From contig NZ_CP034348.1 in NCBI RefSeq assembly GCF_009762325.1, positions 1,432,501 through 1,496,500 on the forward strand: a stretch of 64,000 bases of DNA, in the 5' to 3' direction. The DNA comes from Roseovarius faecimaris. GTDB lineage: Bacteria; Pseudomonadota; Alphaproteobacteria; Rhodobacterales; Rhodobacteraceae. Shown here piece after piece: positions 16,640 through 25,393 of the stretch. The notes beneath the pieces are model-generated. The model worked only from the letters and a program-made list of their open reading frames with translations, ran no database searches and was not told the DNA's origin. The first letter of the stretch is position 1. Each line of letters starts with the position of its first letter. The translations under genes were made by a program, and so were the position numbers.

Positions 16640-17311
16640 ATGCTTTATCGTATTTTGTTCCTGTGTGTTTTGACATTTTCTTTGTCCGTTTTCTCAATGA
16701 CCGATTTTGGGCTGTCGCCGGGCTCACCGGGCTTTGCAGGTGGGGAGGGTGGCAACAACGCCTCCAAACCGAAGGCCGAAAAAAAACCCAGCAAACCAAA
16801 AGAAACCGATGCGCAAAAGAAAAAGCGTATCAAAGAGGGGCAGAACTTGGTCAAGTCGCTCAAGCGAGACCTGCTGAAAGCCGCTGAAAAGGACAAGCTG
16901 CGCGGGGTCATGAGCGATCCGAACGAGTTGCGTTATCTGTGGCAGTCGATCGACAAGGCCTTCAAGTTGCTGGAAGGCACCAAGCACCAGCATGAGCCGT
17001 CCGAGGTCACCAACCTGCTCAACCGGATGACGCGGCGCGGACAGGACGAAGAGCTGCGCGAAAACGCCAAGAATGTGAAGTTCGGAATGAAGGCGTCGCG
17101 GCTGGAGTGGGACGCAGAGGAAGCCGGGCATGAATTGCAGAAAGTGCCCGACAGCGATGCGCGCGAGAAGGCCCGGCTGCAAAAGAAGTATGAACGCGCC
17201 CGACGGTGGTATCATCAGGCCGCCCGTAAAATCCCCGAGCCGCTGCGCAGCCAGGTGTTTCAGCCTATGCCGGAAGAGCCTATGGGCACCCGCCCGGCCA
17301 ATTTCAACTGA
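16640..17311 (+). CDS. Unrecognised secreted Lys-rich protein (pair member A)
   Basis: 223 residues, with AAAGGGGAATT before the ATG. Residues 1-33 look like a signal peptide (hydrophobic ILFLCVLTFSLSVFS), then AGGEGGNNASKPKAEKKPSK. The mature protein is very basic and helical, with heptad-like charge patterns (DAQKKKRIKEGQNLVKSLKR; ARLQKKYERARRWYHQAARK), and ends in a proline-rich tail. No family is recognised. The next gene encodes a related protein: both have the AGG(E/D)GGNN motif just after the hydrophobic leader and a similar end (KIPEPLRSQ against KVPKTPRSQ). The TGA overlaps the next ATG by one base. Flanking genes are dehydrogenases, so a link to amine uptake or sensing is possible but unproven. 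Confidence 0.7.
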   Translation: MLYRILFLCVLTFSLSVFSMTDFGLSPGSPGFAGGEGGNNASKPKAEKKPSKPKETDAQKKKRIKEGQNLVKSLKRDLLKAAEKDKLRGVMSDPNELRYLWQSIDKAFKLLEGTKHQHEPSEVTNLLNRMTRRGQDEELRENAKNVKFGMKASRLEWDAEEAGHELQKVPDSDAREKARLQKKYERARRWYHQAARKIPEPLRSQVFQPMPEEPMGTRPANFN

Positions 17312-17988
17312 TGGGTGGCGGTATGCGCAGCCTTATCGTGATGGGCCTGTCGGTGATGCTCTGTCTTGGTGGGACGGGGCCGGAGGGGCTGGGGATTGGT
17401 AAGGTGGTCTATGCCGGTGGGGATGGGGGCAACAATTCGTCCACCAAACCGTCGGGTTCAGGCAAGAAGGCGGCCAAGAAGGATAAAAAACCCGTCGCTT
17501 ATGTGCCCGACACCGATGATCTGCGCGCCTCCAAAGGCCCGCAGGCGCGCATGCACGACAGGCTCGAGGACTTGGCCCGCAAGGACGGCCTCCAGGGGCT
17601 GGGCACCAATCTCAAACGGCTCAAGAAATTCCGCAAGGCGCTGGACCGGTTGATCAAAACCGCCAAGACGCGCGAGGAAAAGCGCAAGGCGGCAGAAATC
17701 CTGACGCAGCTGAAACGCTACCGCGATCAGAGCAAGAACAAACCGCTGAGCAAGAACGCTGAGCGTATTTTGTCATCGCTGGGCGCCTTGGATGCTCTGG
17801 ATAAGGTCGAGACCGCTGAAAGCGCCTTTTACAAGGCAAAGCTGACGACAAAGGGGACCGGCGACGACATCGAGACAAATGAGACGTACAAGGACGCGGT
17901 GAAAGACTACAAGGATGCGCTCAAAAAAGTGCCGAAAACCCCGCGCTCCCAGTTTCCGCGGTTTGAGAGCACCTTGCTGAAGAACTGA
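17311..17988 (+). CDS. Unrecognised secreted Lys-rich protein (pair member B)
   Basis: 225 residues. Its ATG shares one base with the stop of pair member A, so translation is probably coupled. A hydrophobic leader (residues 5-30) contains MLCLGG; this is not a good lipobox, so the Cys is probably not lipidated. AGGDGGNNSSTKPSGSGKK follows, then a basic, helical domain with many Lys and few hydrophobic residues. The end KVPKTPRSQFPRFE resembles member A. The duplication is old, as identity outside these motifs is low. No enzyme or binding motif is seen. It may be a periplasmic or surface protein acting together with member A. Confidence 0.7.
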   Translation: MGGGMRSLIVMGLSVMLCLGGTGPEGLGIGKVVYAGGDGGNNSSTKPSGSGKKAAKKDKKPVAYVPDTDDLRASKGPQARMHDRLEDLARKDGLQGLGTNLKRLKKFRKALDRLIKTAKTREEKRKAAEILTQLKRYRDQSKNKPLSKNAERILSSLGALDALDKVETAESAFYKAKLTTKGTGDDIETNETYKDAVKDYKDALKKVPKTPRSQFPRFESTLLKN

Positions 17989-18067
17989 CCCGCATCCGGG
18001 GCCTGGATCCCGGGCCTGCGCGAAACAACGCCTCTCTGTCGGAAATACGAGGCCGCAAATTTCCCGC

Positions 18068-18086
18068 TGCGACATATGCTGTCGCA
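18068..18086. promoter_or_regulatory. Inverted repeat TGCGACA-N5-TGTCGCA, candidate operator 2
   Basis: TGCGACA-TATGC-TGTCGCA, 7-bp perfect arms, centred 76 bases before the ATG of the dehydrogenase at 18153. It matches candidate operator 1 at 16547-16563 in arms, spacing and distance to the start. Confidence 0.65.
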
Positions 18087-18152
18087 AAGCGGTGGAACGG
18101 CTGGGCGGATTGCGCCTAAGCTGGCTCCAAACACAACACGGGAAGTGACCTC

Positions 18153-20582
18153 ATGAAGACCCATGCTCAGGCAGTCGTGATCGGCGGTGGCGTTATTGGC
18201 TGCTCGATCCTTTACCACCTCACCAAGCTCGGCTGGTCCGACGTGATGCTGCTGGAGCGCGATGAGCTCACCTCGGGCTCCACCTGGCACGCGGCGGCGA
18301 ATATCCACGGGCTGCATGACAGCGCCAATATCTCGCGGCTGCAAAACTACACGATGAACCTCTACAAAGAGCTGGAGGCCGAGACCGGCCAGAGCTGCGG
18401 CGTGTTCCAGCCCGGTTCGCTCTACCTGGCGCAGACCGAAGCGCGGGAACACCAGCTGAGGCTTCAGGCGGCCAAGGCAAAGCTCTATGGTTTGCAGTTT
18501 CACGAGATCACGCGCGAAGAGGCCGAGGAAAAGCATCCGCTGGTCAATTACGACGGCATCCGCTGCATCATGTGGGAAAGCAATGGCGGCAACGTGGACC
18601 CCTCGGGCGTGACCAATGCCTATGCGGTGGGCGCGCGTCAGCGGGGCGCGGAAATTCACCGCTTCACCCCCGTCACGGGAACCGAACAACAGCCCGACGG
18701 CACCTGGATCGTACGCACGCCCAAGGGCGATATCACGACCGAATGGGTGATCAACGCCGCGGGTCTCTGGGGCCGTGAGGTGGCCGCGCTGGCGGGCATC
18801 GAAGTGCCGCTGCAACCGACCGAACACCAGTATTTCGTGACCGAAGCCATGCCCGAGATCGAGGCGATGGACCGGCGCTTGCCCTCGGTCGCGGACCGGG
18901 ACGGCGAATACTACCTGCGCCAGGAGGGCAAGGGCCTTCTGATCGGGGCCTATGAGAAGGACATGAAATTCTGGGCCGAGAATGGCACGCCGCTCGATTT
19001 TGCCCATGACCTTTTTGCTGATGATCTTGACCGGATCATGGAAAACGTGATGCGCGCCATGGACCGTGTGCCGGCTGCGGCTGAGGCGGGCGTGAAGCGG
19101 GTGATCAACGGCCCGATGATCTGGTCACCGGACAGCAACGTGATCCTGGGCCCCGTGCCGGAGCTGAAGAACTATTTCATGTGCGGCGGGATCATTCCGG
19201 GCTTCAGCCAGTCGGCTGGTATGGGCCTGATGGTGGCGCAATGGATCATCGAAGGCGAGATGCAGTATGACATGTTCCCCTGGGATGTGGCGCGCTTCGG
19301 CCTTTGGGCCAACAACAAGGAATTCGTCAAGGCCAAGGTGGCCGATCAGTACGGGCATCGCTTTGCCATCCACTACCCCAATGAAGAGCGCGAAGCGGGT
19401 CGGCCCCTGCGCACCCGTCCGATCTATCAGATGCAAAAGGACATGGGGGCTGTCTTTGGCCTCAACTACGGCTGGGAGCATCCGCAATGGTTTGCCGGTG
19501 AGCCCGGGGCGAAAGACACCAACGGCTTTACCCGGCAGAACTGGTGGGGGCCGGTGGGCGAGGAATGCAAGATGCTGCGCGAACGCGCGGGCATCATCGA
19601 CATTTCCAACTTCGCCAAATACCGGGTGAAAGGGCCGGGGGCCGAGGACTGGCTCAATGCTGTATTTGCCAACAACATGCCCAAGACCGTGGGCCGGTCG
19701 TGTCTGACGCCGCTCATCTCCGTGCGTGGCGGGATCGCGGGGGATGCCACGGTGACGCGCACCGCCGAGGATGAATTCTGGATCGTCAGCTCGGGCATGG
19801 CCGAGCGCTATCAGAAACGGTTCTATGACATGGTTCCGCTGCCGGAAGGCACGACATTCGAGAGCCACACCGAAGCGATGTGCGGCTTCAACGTGGCCGG
19901 GCCGAAATCGCGCGAGATGCTGCAACGCATGACCAACGCGTCGCTGGCGACCGAGGACTTTCCGTTCATGCGGTCGCAGATGATCGACCTTGCCGGGGTG
20001 CGTTGCCTGGCGCTGAGGGTGAGCTTTACCGGCGATCTCGGCTGGGAGCTGCATTGCGCCACCGAAGATCAGGAGAAGCTCTATGCGGCGCTTCTGGAGG
20101 TGGGCAAGGAGTTCGGCGCAGGCCCCGTGGGCGCGCGCGCGCTGATGTCGATGCGGGTCGAGAAGGGCTATGGCTCCTGGAGCCGCGAATACAGCCCCGA
20201 ATACTTCCCGCATGAGGTTGGCTTCGGGCCGCTCTGCAAGATGCAGAAGGACTTCCTGCACAAGGAGGCCGCAGCCGAGCAGATGGCCAAGGACCCGCGT
20301 GAAATCCTCGTGCTGATGCATATCGACGAGGCCGCGGTGACGGCGTCGAATGCGGATGCAACCGGCGGTGAGCCAATCTTCAGGGATGGCAAGGGGGTCG
20401 GTCGCGTGACCTCGGGCACCTATGGCTACACCGTGGGGATGAGCCTGGCGCTGGGCTATGTGAAATACGGGCTTGCCGCCCCCGGCGATGAGGTCGAGGT
20501 GATGGTGCTGGGCCAGCCGCACAAAGCGCGCATCCTGCACGAGCCGCCCTTTGACCCCAAGGGCGAGAAGCTGCGCGCCTGA
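18153..20582 (+). CDS. FAD/GcvT-type dimethylglycine/sarcosine dehydrogenase-like protein (paralogue 2)
   Basis: 809 residues with the same two-domain design as the gene at 14064: a DAO domain from AVVIGGGVIGCS, SGSTWHAA with the FAD-linking His near residue 45, and a GcvT domain from about residue 440. The first 45 residues are nearly the same in both paralogues (YHLTKLGWSDVMLLER), and they diverge later. The active-site region is IHGLHDSANISRLQNY here against FHTLNGDTNMAALQGY in paralogue 1, so the substrates probably differ. GGAAGTGACCTC precedes the ATG. The shared upstream inverted repeat suggests common control. A 40-base repeat follows at 20703. Confidence 0.87.
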   Translation: MKTHAQAVVIGGGVIGCSILYHLTKLGWSDVMLLERDELTSGSTWHAAANIHGLHDSANISRLQNYTMNLYKELEAETGQSCGVFQPGSLYLAQTEAREHQLRLQAAKAKLYGLQFHEITREEAEEKHPLVNYDGIRCIMWESNGGNVDPSGVTNAYAVGARQRGAEIHRFTPVTGTEQQPDGTWIVRTPKGDITTEWVINAAGLWGREVAALAGIEVPLQPTEHQYFVTEAMPEIEAMDRRLPSVADRDGEYYLRQEGKGLLIGAYEKDMKFWAENGTPLDFAHDLFADDLDRIMENVMRAMDRVPAAAEAGVKRVINGPMIWSPDSNVILGPVPELKNYFMCGGIIPGFSQSAGMGLMVAQWIIEGEMQYDMFPWDVARFGLWANNKEFVKAKVADQYGHRFAIHYPNEEREAGRPLRTRPIYQMQKDMGAVFGLNYGWEHPQWFAGEPGAKDTNGFTRQNWWGPVGEECKMLRERAGIIDISNFAKYRVKGPGAEDWLNAVFANNMPKTVGRSCLTPLISVRGGIAGDATVTRTAEDEFWIVSSGMAERYQKRFYDMVPLPEGTTFESHTEAMCGFNVAGPKSREMLQRMTNASLATEDFPFMRSQMIDLAGVRCLALRVSFTGDLGWELHCATEDQEKLYAALLEVGKEFGAGPVGARALMSMRVEKGYGSWSREYSPEYFPHEVGFGPLCKMQKDFLHKEAAAEQMAKDPREILVLMHIDEAAVTASNADATGGEPIFRDGKGVGRVTSGTYGYTVGMSLALGYVKYGLAAPGDEVEVMVLGQPHKARILHEPPFDPKGEKLRA

Positions 20583-20702
20583 TTGCTGCCATAAGGTGCG
20601 CCTGCGGCGCGCTTAGTATCTCGTTGTCGTCGTGCCTCCTCCGCCTCGGCGCGGAAGGGGGACGCGACACGATGATTCAAAAGGCGCGACTCTGGCTGAG
20701 GC

Positions 20703-20742
20703 TGGATGCCTCCGGCGGGAGTATTTCGGGAACAATGAAAGC
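20703..20742 (+). repeat. 40-base intergenic repeat, copy 2
   Basis: Reads GGATGCCTCCGGCGGGAGTA then TTTCGGGAACAATGAAAGCG. It lies 120 bases after the dehydrogenase stop and 16 bases before the convergent CNNM gene stop. It matches 13996-14037 with a few changes. My recollection is that related sequences are common in Rhodobacteraceae genomes; this was not checked. Confidence 0.75.
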
Positions 20743-20757
20743 GAAGCGGCGCAGCTT

Positions 20758-22071
20758 TCAGAGTTTGCGCATCTTGAGTTGTGTGATCCGGTTGTCCTGC
20801 CGCGCCATCACCTCGAAGCGGAAGCCGTGGAAGATGAAGACCTGGCCCACTTTCGGGATGATCTGCGCCTCGTGGATGACAAGCCCCGCCACGGTGTTGG
20901 CCGCGTCGTCGGGCAAGGTCCAGTCGGTGGCGCGGTTGAGGTCGCGGATCGTCATGGCGCCGTCGACCAGAAGCTGATTGTCCTCGGCACGGGTGATCAT
21001 CTCGGCCTCATCGGCTTCGTCGAACTCGTCGGTGATCTCGCCCACGATCTCTTCGAGGATGTCCTCCAGTGTGATCAGCCCCTGCAAGGAGCCGTATTCG
21101 TCGATCACCAGCGCAAAATGGCTGCGCATGCGCAGAAACTGGCGCATCTGATCGTCGAGCGTGGTCGTCTCGGGCACGAAGTAAGGCTTCATTGCCACAT
21201 CGCGGACATCGAAGTTTTTCAGGGCCTCGGCGGCGGTGCCGTCGAACGAGGTGATCAGCTTGTGCATCGCGCGCAGCAGATCCTTGGCATGCACAACACC
21301 GATCACGTTGTCCGGATCATCGCGAAACACGGGCAGGCGGGTGTGGTTGCTTTGCAGACATTGGGCAAGGATCGCCTCGGGGTCGTCGGTGACGTCGATC
21401 ATCTCGATCTGGGAACGGTGGAGCATGATCTCTTCCACCGCCCGGTCGCCAAGATCGAGCGCGCCGAGAATCCTGTCGCGGTCTTCCTTTTCCACAACAC
21501 CTTCGGAATGGCCCAGATAGAGCGCGCCGGCGATTTCCTCGCGCACGGCGAGGATATGGCTGTCAGGATCGGTCTGCACCCCGAAGATGCGCAAGACGCC
21601 GCGCACCAGCATACGCACGGCCCCCACGACGGGGGCAAAGATGCGGATCACCACCGAAATGATCGGCGCGGTCCGGGCCGCGGCGGTTTCGGCATTGGTG
21701 ATCGCATAGGTCTTGGGCAGCACCTCGGCAAAGATCAGAACCAGAAGGGTCATCACCAGCGTGGCCAGCGCCACGCCGCTCTCGCCGAAAAGCTTGGTGA
21801 AGAGGGCCGTGGCAAGCGAAGCCGCGAGGATATTGACAAGGTTGTTCCCCAGAAGCACCGAGCCGATCAGGCGCTCATTGTCCTCGGTGATCTTCAGTGC
21901 CTGCTCGGCCCCGCGCGAGCCCTTGTCGGCCCGGGCGCGCAGCTTGCCGCGCGAGGCGGCCGTCAGCGCCGTCTCGGAGCCCGAAAAATAGGCCGATAGG
22001 ATCAGGAGCCCCAGGATCGCGCCCGAGGTCATCCAGAACGCGCTATCAAGTGTCAGTGAGCCGTCTTCCAT
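20758..22071 (-). CDS. CNNM/CorC-type membrane protein with DUF21, CBS pair and CorC domain
   Basis: 437 residues. Order: a DUF21 (CNNM) membrane domain with about four segments (about 10-190), containing SAYFSGSETALTA and LLGNNLVNILAAS. Then comes a CBS pair (about 210-335; MLHRSQIEMIDV, GVVHAKDLL, FALVIDEYGSLQGLITLEDI), then a CorC/HlyC C-terminal domain (about 350-430). Relatives take part in magnesium and cobalt export. The ATG at 22071 has AAAGGGA nine bases upstream. The gene is divergent from the phosphoesterase at 22141, 69 bases apart. Often labelled hemolysin for historical reasons; that activity is not implied. Confidence 0.9.
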   Translation of the reverse strand: MEDGSLTLDSAFWMTSGAILGLLILSAYFSGSETALTAASRGKLRARADKGSRGAEQALKITEDNERLIGSVLLGNNLVNILAASLATALFTKLFGESGVALATLVMTLLVLIFAEVLPKTYAITNAETAAARTAPIISVVIRIFAPVVGAVRMLVRGVLRIFGVQTDPDSHILAVREEIAGALYLGHSEGVVEKEDRDRILGALDLGDRAVEEIMLHRSQIEMIDVTDDPEAILAQCLQSNHTRLPVFRDDPDNVIGVVHAKDLLRAMHKLITSFDGTAAEALKNFDVRDVAMKPYFVPETTTLDDQMRQFLRMRSHFALVIDEYGSLQGLITLEDILEEIVGEITDEFDEADEAEMITRAEDNQLLVDGAMTIRDLNRATDWTLPDDAANTVAGLVIHEAQIIPKVGQVFIFHGFRFEVMARQDNRITQLKMRKL

Positions 22072-22140
22072 TATGTGATATATCCCTTTAGTCCTCATGG
22101 TTATGGGGCGCAGGCAGGCGTCATTCAAGGGATCAGGCCG

Positions 22141-22962
22141 ATGAAGCTGCGCGATTTGGGCGAGAGTGACGCAGCCCTGCTGCTGTTTGGCGGGCCCTAT
22201 TCCAATTTGCAGGCGCTGGATGCGCTGTTCGAGGTGGCCGGGCGGCTTGGCATCCCGCCGGAACGGATGATCTGTACGGGCGATCTTGTGGCCTATTGCG
22301 CAGATCCCGCCGAGGTGGTGGCGCGCGTCCGGGCCGCGGGCATCGCCGTGGTGGCGGGAAATTGTGAAAAGCAGCTTGCGGCCTATGAACAGACCTGCGG
22401 CTGCGGGTTTGAGGCGGGCAGTGCCTGTGATCTGCTCTCTGCCGGGTGGTATGCGCATGCCGATGCCCGTCTCGGCGCTGAGGAGCGGGCGTGGATGGGG
22501 GGCTTGCCCGACGTCATCAGCTTTGGGCATCACGGGCGGCGGATGGCGGTGATCCATGGCGGGATCAGCGATGTCAGCCGGTTTTTGTGGCCCACGTCGC
22601 CCGACGGCGATTTTCAAGAAGAAATTGATATTATACAATCTCTTGTGTCACATACTTCATGCATTTTCGCGGGGCATTCCGGGCTGCCCTTCACGCGGCG
22701 GATCGGAGAGGTTGACTGGATCAATGCCGGGGCCATCGGGCTGCCGCCGCATAATGGGGCGCCGCAGACGCGTTATGCGCTTTTGCAGGACGGGCGGATT
22801 ACGCTGCACAAGCTGGAGTATGATCATGACGCCGCCGCGCGGGCGATGCGACAGGCCGGTCTGACCCAGGGCTATGACCGCGCGCTGATCAGCGGTTATT
22901 GGCCGTCAGAAGATGTGCTGCCGCCCGATCTGCGCCGCGATGCCTTGTCTGCCATGGGGTGA
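22141..22962 (+). CDS. Metallophosphoesterase-like protein with altered first metal motif
   Basis: 273 residues with the calcineurin-like order of motifs: MICTGDLVAYCADP near residue 42 (GDxVxY), VVAGNCEKQL near 77 (GNCE), MAVIHGGISD near 140 and IFAGHSGLPF near 180 (GHSH-like). The first motif of the family, DxHGNxxAL, reads GGPYSNLQAL here, so the usual Asp and His metal ligands are gone while the Asn and the following leucines remain. It may bind one metal or work differently. The ATG at 22141 starts just before the fold. Its last 67 bases overlap the end of xerD on the other strand. Confidence 0.72.
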   Translation: MKLRDLGESDAALLLFGGPYSNLQALDALFEVAGRLGIPPERMICTGDLVAYCADPAEVVARVRAAGIAVVAGNCEKQLAAYEQTCGCGFEAGSACDLLSAGWYAHADARLGAEERAWMGGLPDVISFGHHGRRMAVIHGGISDVSRFLWPTSPDGDFQEEIDIIQSLVSHTSCIFAGHSGLPFTRRIGEVDWINAGAIGLPPHNGAPQTRYALLQDGRITLHKLEYDHDAAARAMRQAGLTQGYDRALISGYWPSEDVLPPDLRRDALSAMG

Positions 22963-23864
22963 TGTTCCAGCACCAGCTCCTTCAGACGCTCTTCGAGGAC
23001 ATGTGTATAAATCTCGGTGGTGGCCACGTCGGCATGGCCCAGAAGGGTCTGGATCGCGCGCAGGTCGGCCCCGTTGGCCAAAAGATGCGTGGCAAAGGCG
23101 TGGCGCAACCGGTGTGGCGTGACAGTCTCGGGCGAGACACCGGCCGCAACGGCCAACTCCTTGATCAGCATATAAAAACGGTGCCGCGTAAGGTGGCCTG
23201 ATTTGCCCGAGGATGGGAACAGAAACGCAGAAGCGGGCTTGCCCCTGGCCTTGGCCGTATCTTCGGCCTGGTCACGCAGGGTCAGCCACAGGCTCAGCGC
23301 CTCACGGGCAGGCGGAGAGAGCGGCACCAACCGCTCCTTGCCGCCCTTGCCCTTGATCAGCAACATGCGCGGATCCCCACGGGCTGCCGCCACAGGCAGC
23401 GAGACCAGCTCGGTCACGCGCATACCGGTGGCATAAAGCAGCTCCATCAGGCAGGTGTTGCGCGCCCGATCCTGTGGGTTGCGCCCCGAGGCGCGGGCTG
23501 CCTCCAGCAGGCGGTCGACATCGGCCTCGCTCAGGGTCTTGGGCAGACGTTGATCGCGGCCCGGGCCCTTGATCCGGATGGCCGGGTTATCCTCGCGCAG
23601 ACGCTCCTCGAAGGCGAAGCGGTATAGCTGCTTGATCGCCGAGAGCCGCCGCGCACGAGTGGATTTGGCAAGGCCCTGAGTGTCACAATGGACCATGTAG
23701 GATTCGACATCCGCCTGAGTGGCTGTTGCCAGGTCAACGCCTTGATCCGAAACCCAGTTTTCAAAATCCGTGAGATCTCTGGCATAGGCGGCCAGGGTGT
23801 TTTCGGCAGCCCCTTGCTCGGCGGCCTGGGCTTCGAGAAAACTGGAGAGCCAATATGTGCTCAT
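22896..23864 (-). CDS. xerD: Tyrosine recombinase XerD
   Basis: 322 residues. An N-terminal SAM-like DNA-binding domain (about 1-90, with the basic STRARRLSAIKQLYRFAFEE) precedes a catalytic domain with all core residues: Arg in GMRVTELVSL, Lys in GKGGKERLV, His-x-x-Arg in HRLRHAFATHLL, His in LLGHADVATTEIYTH and the nucleophile Tyr in the same segment. XerD works with XerC at dif to resolve chromosome dimers. It overlaps the upstream gene by four bases and is the third gene of a minus strand operon. It belongs to the chromosome, not to an integrated element: no att repeats are seen. Confidence 0.92.
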   Translation of the reverse strand: MSTYWLSSFLEAQAAEQGAAENTLAAYARDLTDFENWVSDQGVDLATATQADVESYMVHCDTQGLAKSTRARRLSAIKQLYRFAFEERLREDNPAIRIKGPGRDQRLPKTLSEADVDRLLEAARASGRNPQDRARNTCLMELLYATGMRVTELVSLPVAAARGDPRMLLIKGKGGKERLVPLSPPAREALSLWLTLRDQAEDTAKARGKPASAFLFPSSGKSGHLTRHRFYMLIKELAVAAGVSPETVTPHRLRHAFATHLLANGADLRAIQTLLGHADVATTEIYTHVLEERLKELVLEHHPMADKASRRRSGGSTSSDGQ

Positions 23865-25393
23865 GAGCCTGTATCAAGCAGAAGCAGTTGAAGCGCCGCG
23901 CGCCGGGCGGCGTCCTGCAATCCGACGGCGCGGAGCGTGGCCAGACCGTCGGTCAGCGCTGTGCTTGCCCCGCCCGCACCACGTTCCACGCGCTCGGCAG
24001 CGCGCAGGATCGCCTCGCCAAGCTTGCCCTCGTTCAGAAGCGCCAGGTCATCTTCGGCGGCGCCCCGCGCGGTCAGCCCGGCAACGATCGCTTTCTCGCG
24101 GGCGGTGTTGGCATCCTCGGCGGACGGCGCGCCGCGCGCGATCCCAACAAGCAGCCGCTCACGCGCATTTTCAGGCTGATGGCCGGTGGCGGCCACCTCG
24201 TAATCGGAGGACAGAAGGGCAATCTCGAATGCCAGTGTCTTGGTCGCGTCGGTAAGCTCAAGTGCTTGTAATTTATCGCTGAATATCTGCGCGAACGGCA
24301 CCTGTAATCCTTGCGAGACAGCTGCGTCCCAGGCGGCGGGCAGGGTCTTGCGCACATCGTCGACCGATTGCCGGAACAGGGCCCGGTCGAAATCCTGTAT
24401 GGCCGAGACCCGGTCCCATATGCCCCCGGACGCGGCGGGCTGCCGCTCGGTGAACAGCCCCAGAAAGCGGCTGGCGGGCAGGGCGCCGGTCCGGGCCAGC
24501 CGTTCGGCCGCCTCAAGCTCGGTCTTCCATCCGGCGGTGCCGCGCAGATCGGCAAGGGCGAAGGCCACCGGCAGACGGCGCGTGGACAGCGGTGCGCCGG
24601 CCGCCTCGAAGAGCCGGAAAACAAGCGGCGAGGGCAAGGCCGGCGCCTCGGGAATCGCAAGAGTTTCAATGAGTTCCGGGTCGAGATACTGCGCCAGAAG
24701 GTCGGCTTCGGCCCCCTTGAGCGCCCCCAAGGCGGTGGCGGTGTCATAGGTCAGTGCCGCCGTGTCCCAATCGCCCGCGCGGGCGGTGCAATAGACCCGC
24801 GCGCCGAAATCGGCGCTCAGCTGCGGCGTGGCGCGCAGCATGGCGCAGGGCTGATCCTCGTCGCCAGACAGCAGGGTCAGGCTGAGCCAGGTGTCAAACA
24901 GCGCCGGATTGCGCGGCCCGGCGCGTTCGAGCAGGGCGCGGGCGGGTTCAACCGCCCCATATCCGACCAGCGCATGCACCCGCGCGCGCAGGAACGCAGC
25001 GTCGGCGCTGGCGTCATGGGGCGGGTCGGCTTCGGCAAGTAAAAGTGTGTAATATAAAGCCTGTATGGCCGGAAGTGGATGTGCTTCTAGCTTTGACAAC
25101 AGGCTGCGCAAAGTGGCTTCGCTGCTCGCGGACCAAAGCGTAGGCGGCAGGCCCGTCGTGGCGGTGGGCAAGAGCCCCACCGCATCGGCGCGCACCTCAC
25201 CAAGGGCGGTCACCTCGACCTCGGGCGTTGTGGCCGTGTCGGTGACCGGCGGCTCATTGAGGTCGGGCAGGCGCGGCTCGGCCAGGGGGACGGTGCTGTG
25301 CCTGTCGAGCCAGTCGATGGCCGAGAGCGGCTGCTGCGCGCTGGCCACGGGCGCGAGGCAGAGGCAGAGCAGAAGGGGGCTAGTTCGTATCAA
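23861..25393 (-). CDS. Conserved periplasmic protein of unknown function upstream of xerD
   Basis: 510 residues from a TTG start at 25393, chosen because CAGGAAA lies six bases upstream and the product then begins with a signal peptide (IRTSPLLLCLCLAPVASAQQ). The frame runs on upstream to 25465, but those residues are Arg-rich and overlap the small gene before it. The mature protein is rich in Ala and Leu and helical throughout, suggesting solenoid-type helical repeats, but I cannot define a repeat unit. It overlaps the preceding small gene by 14 bases and xerD by four, so the three form one operon. I recall similar genes beside xerD or aroK in Rhodobacteraceae; function unknown. Confidence 0.72.
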   Translation of the reverse strand: MIRTSPLLLCLCLAPVASAQQPLSAIDWLDRHSTVPLAEPRLPDLNEPPVTDTATTPEVEVTALGEVRADAVGLLPTATTGLPPTLWSASSEATLRSLLSKLEAHPLPAIQALYYTLLLAEADPPHDASADAAFLRARVHALVGYGAVEPARALLERAGPRNPALFDTWLSLTLLSGDEDQPCAMLRATPQLSADFGARVYCTARAGDWDTAALTYDTATALGALKGAEADLLAQYLDPELIETLAIPEAPALPSPLVFRLFEAAGAPLSTRRLPVAFALADLRGTAGWKTELEAAERLARTGALPASRFLGLFTERQPAASGGIWDRVSAIQDFDRALFRQSVDDVRKTLPAAWDAAVSQGLQVPFAQIFSDKLQALELTDATKTLAFEIALLSSDYEVAATGHQPENARERLLVGIARGAPSAEDANTAREKAIVAGLTARGAAEDDLALLNEGKLGEAILRAAERVERGAGGASTALTDGLATLRAVGLQDAARRAALQLLLLDTGS

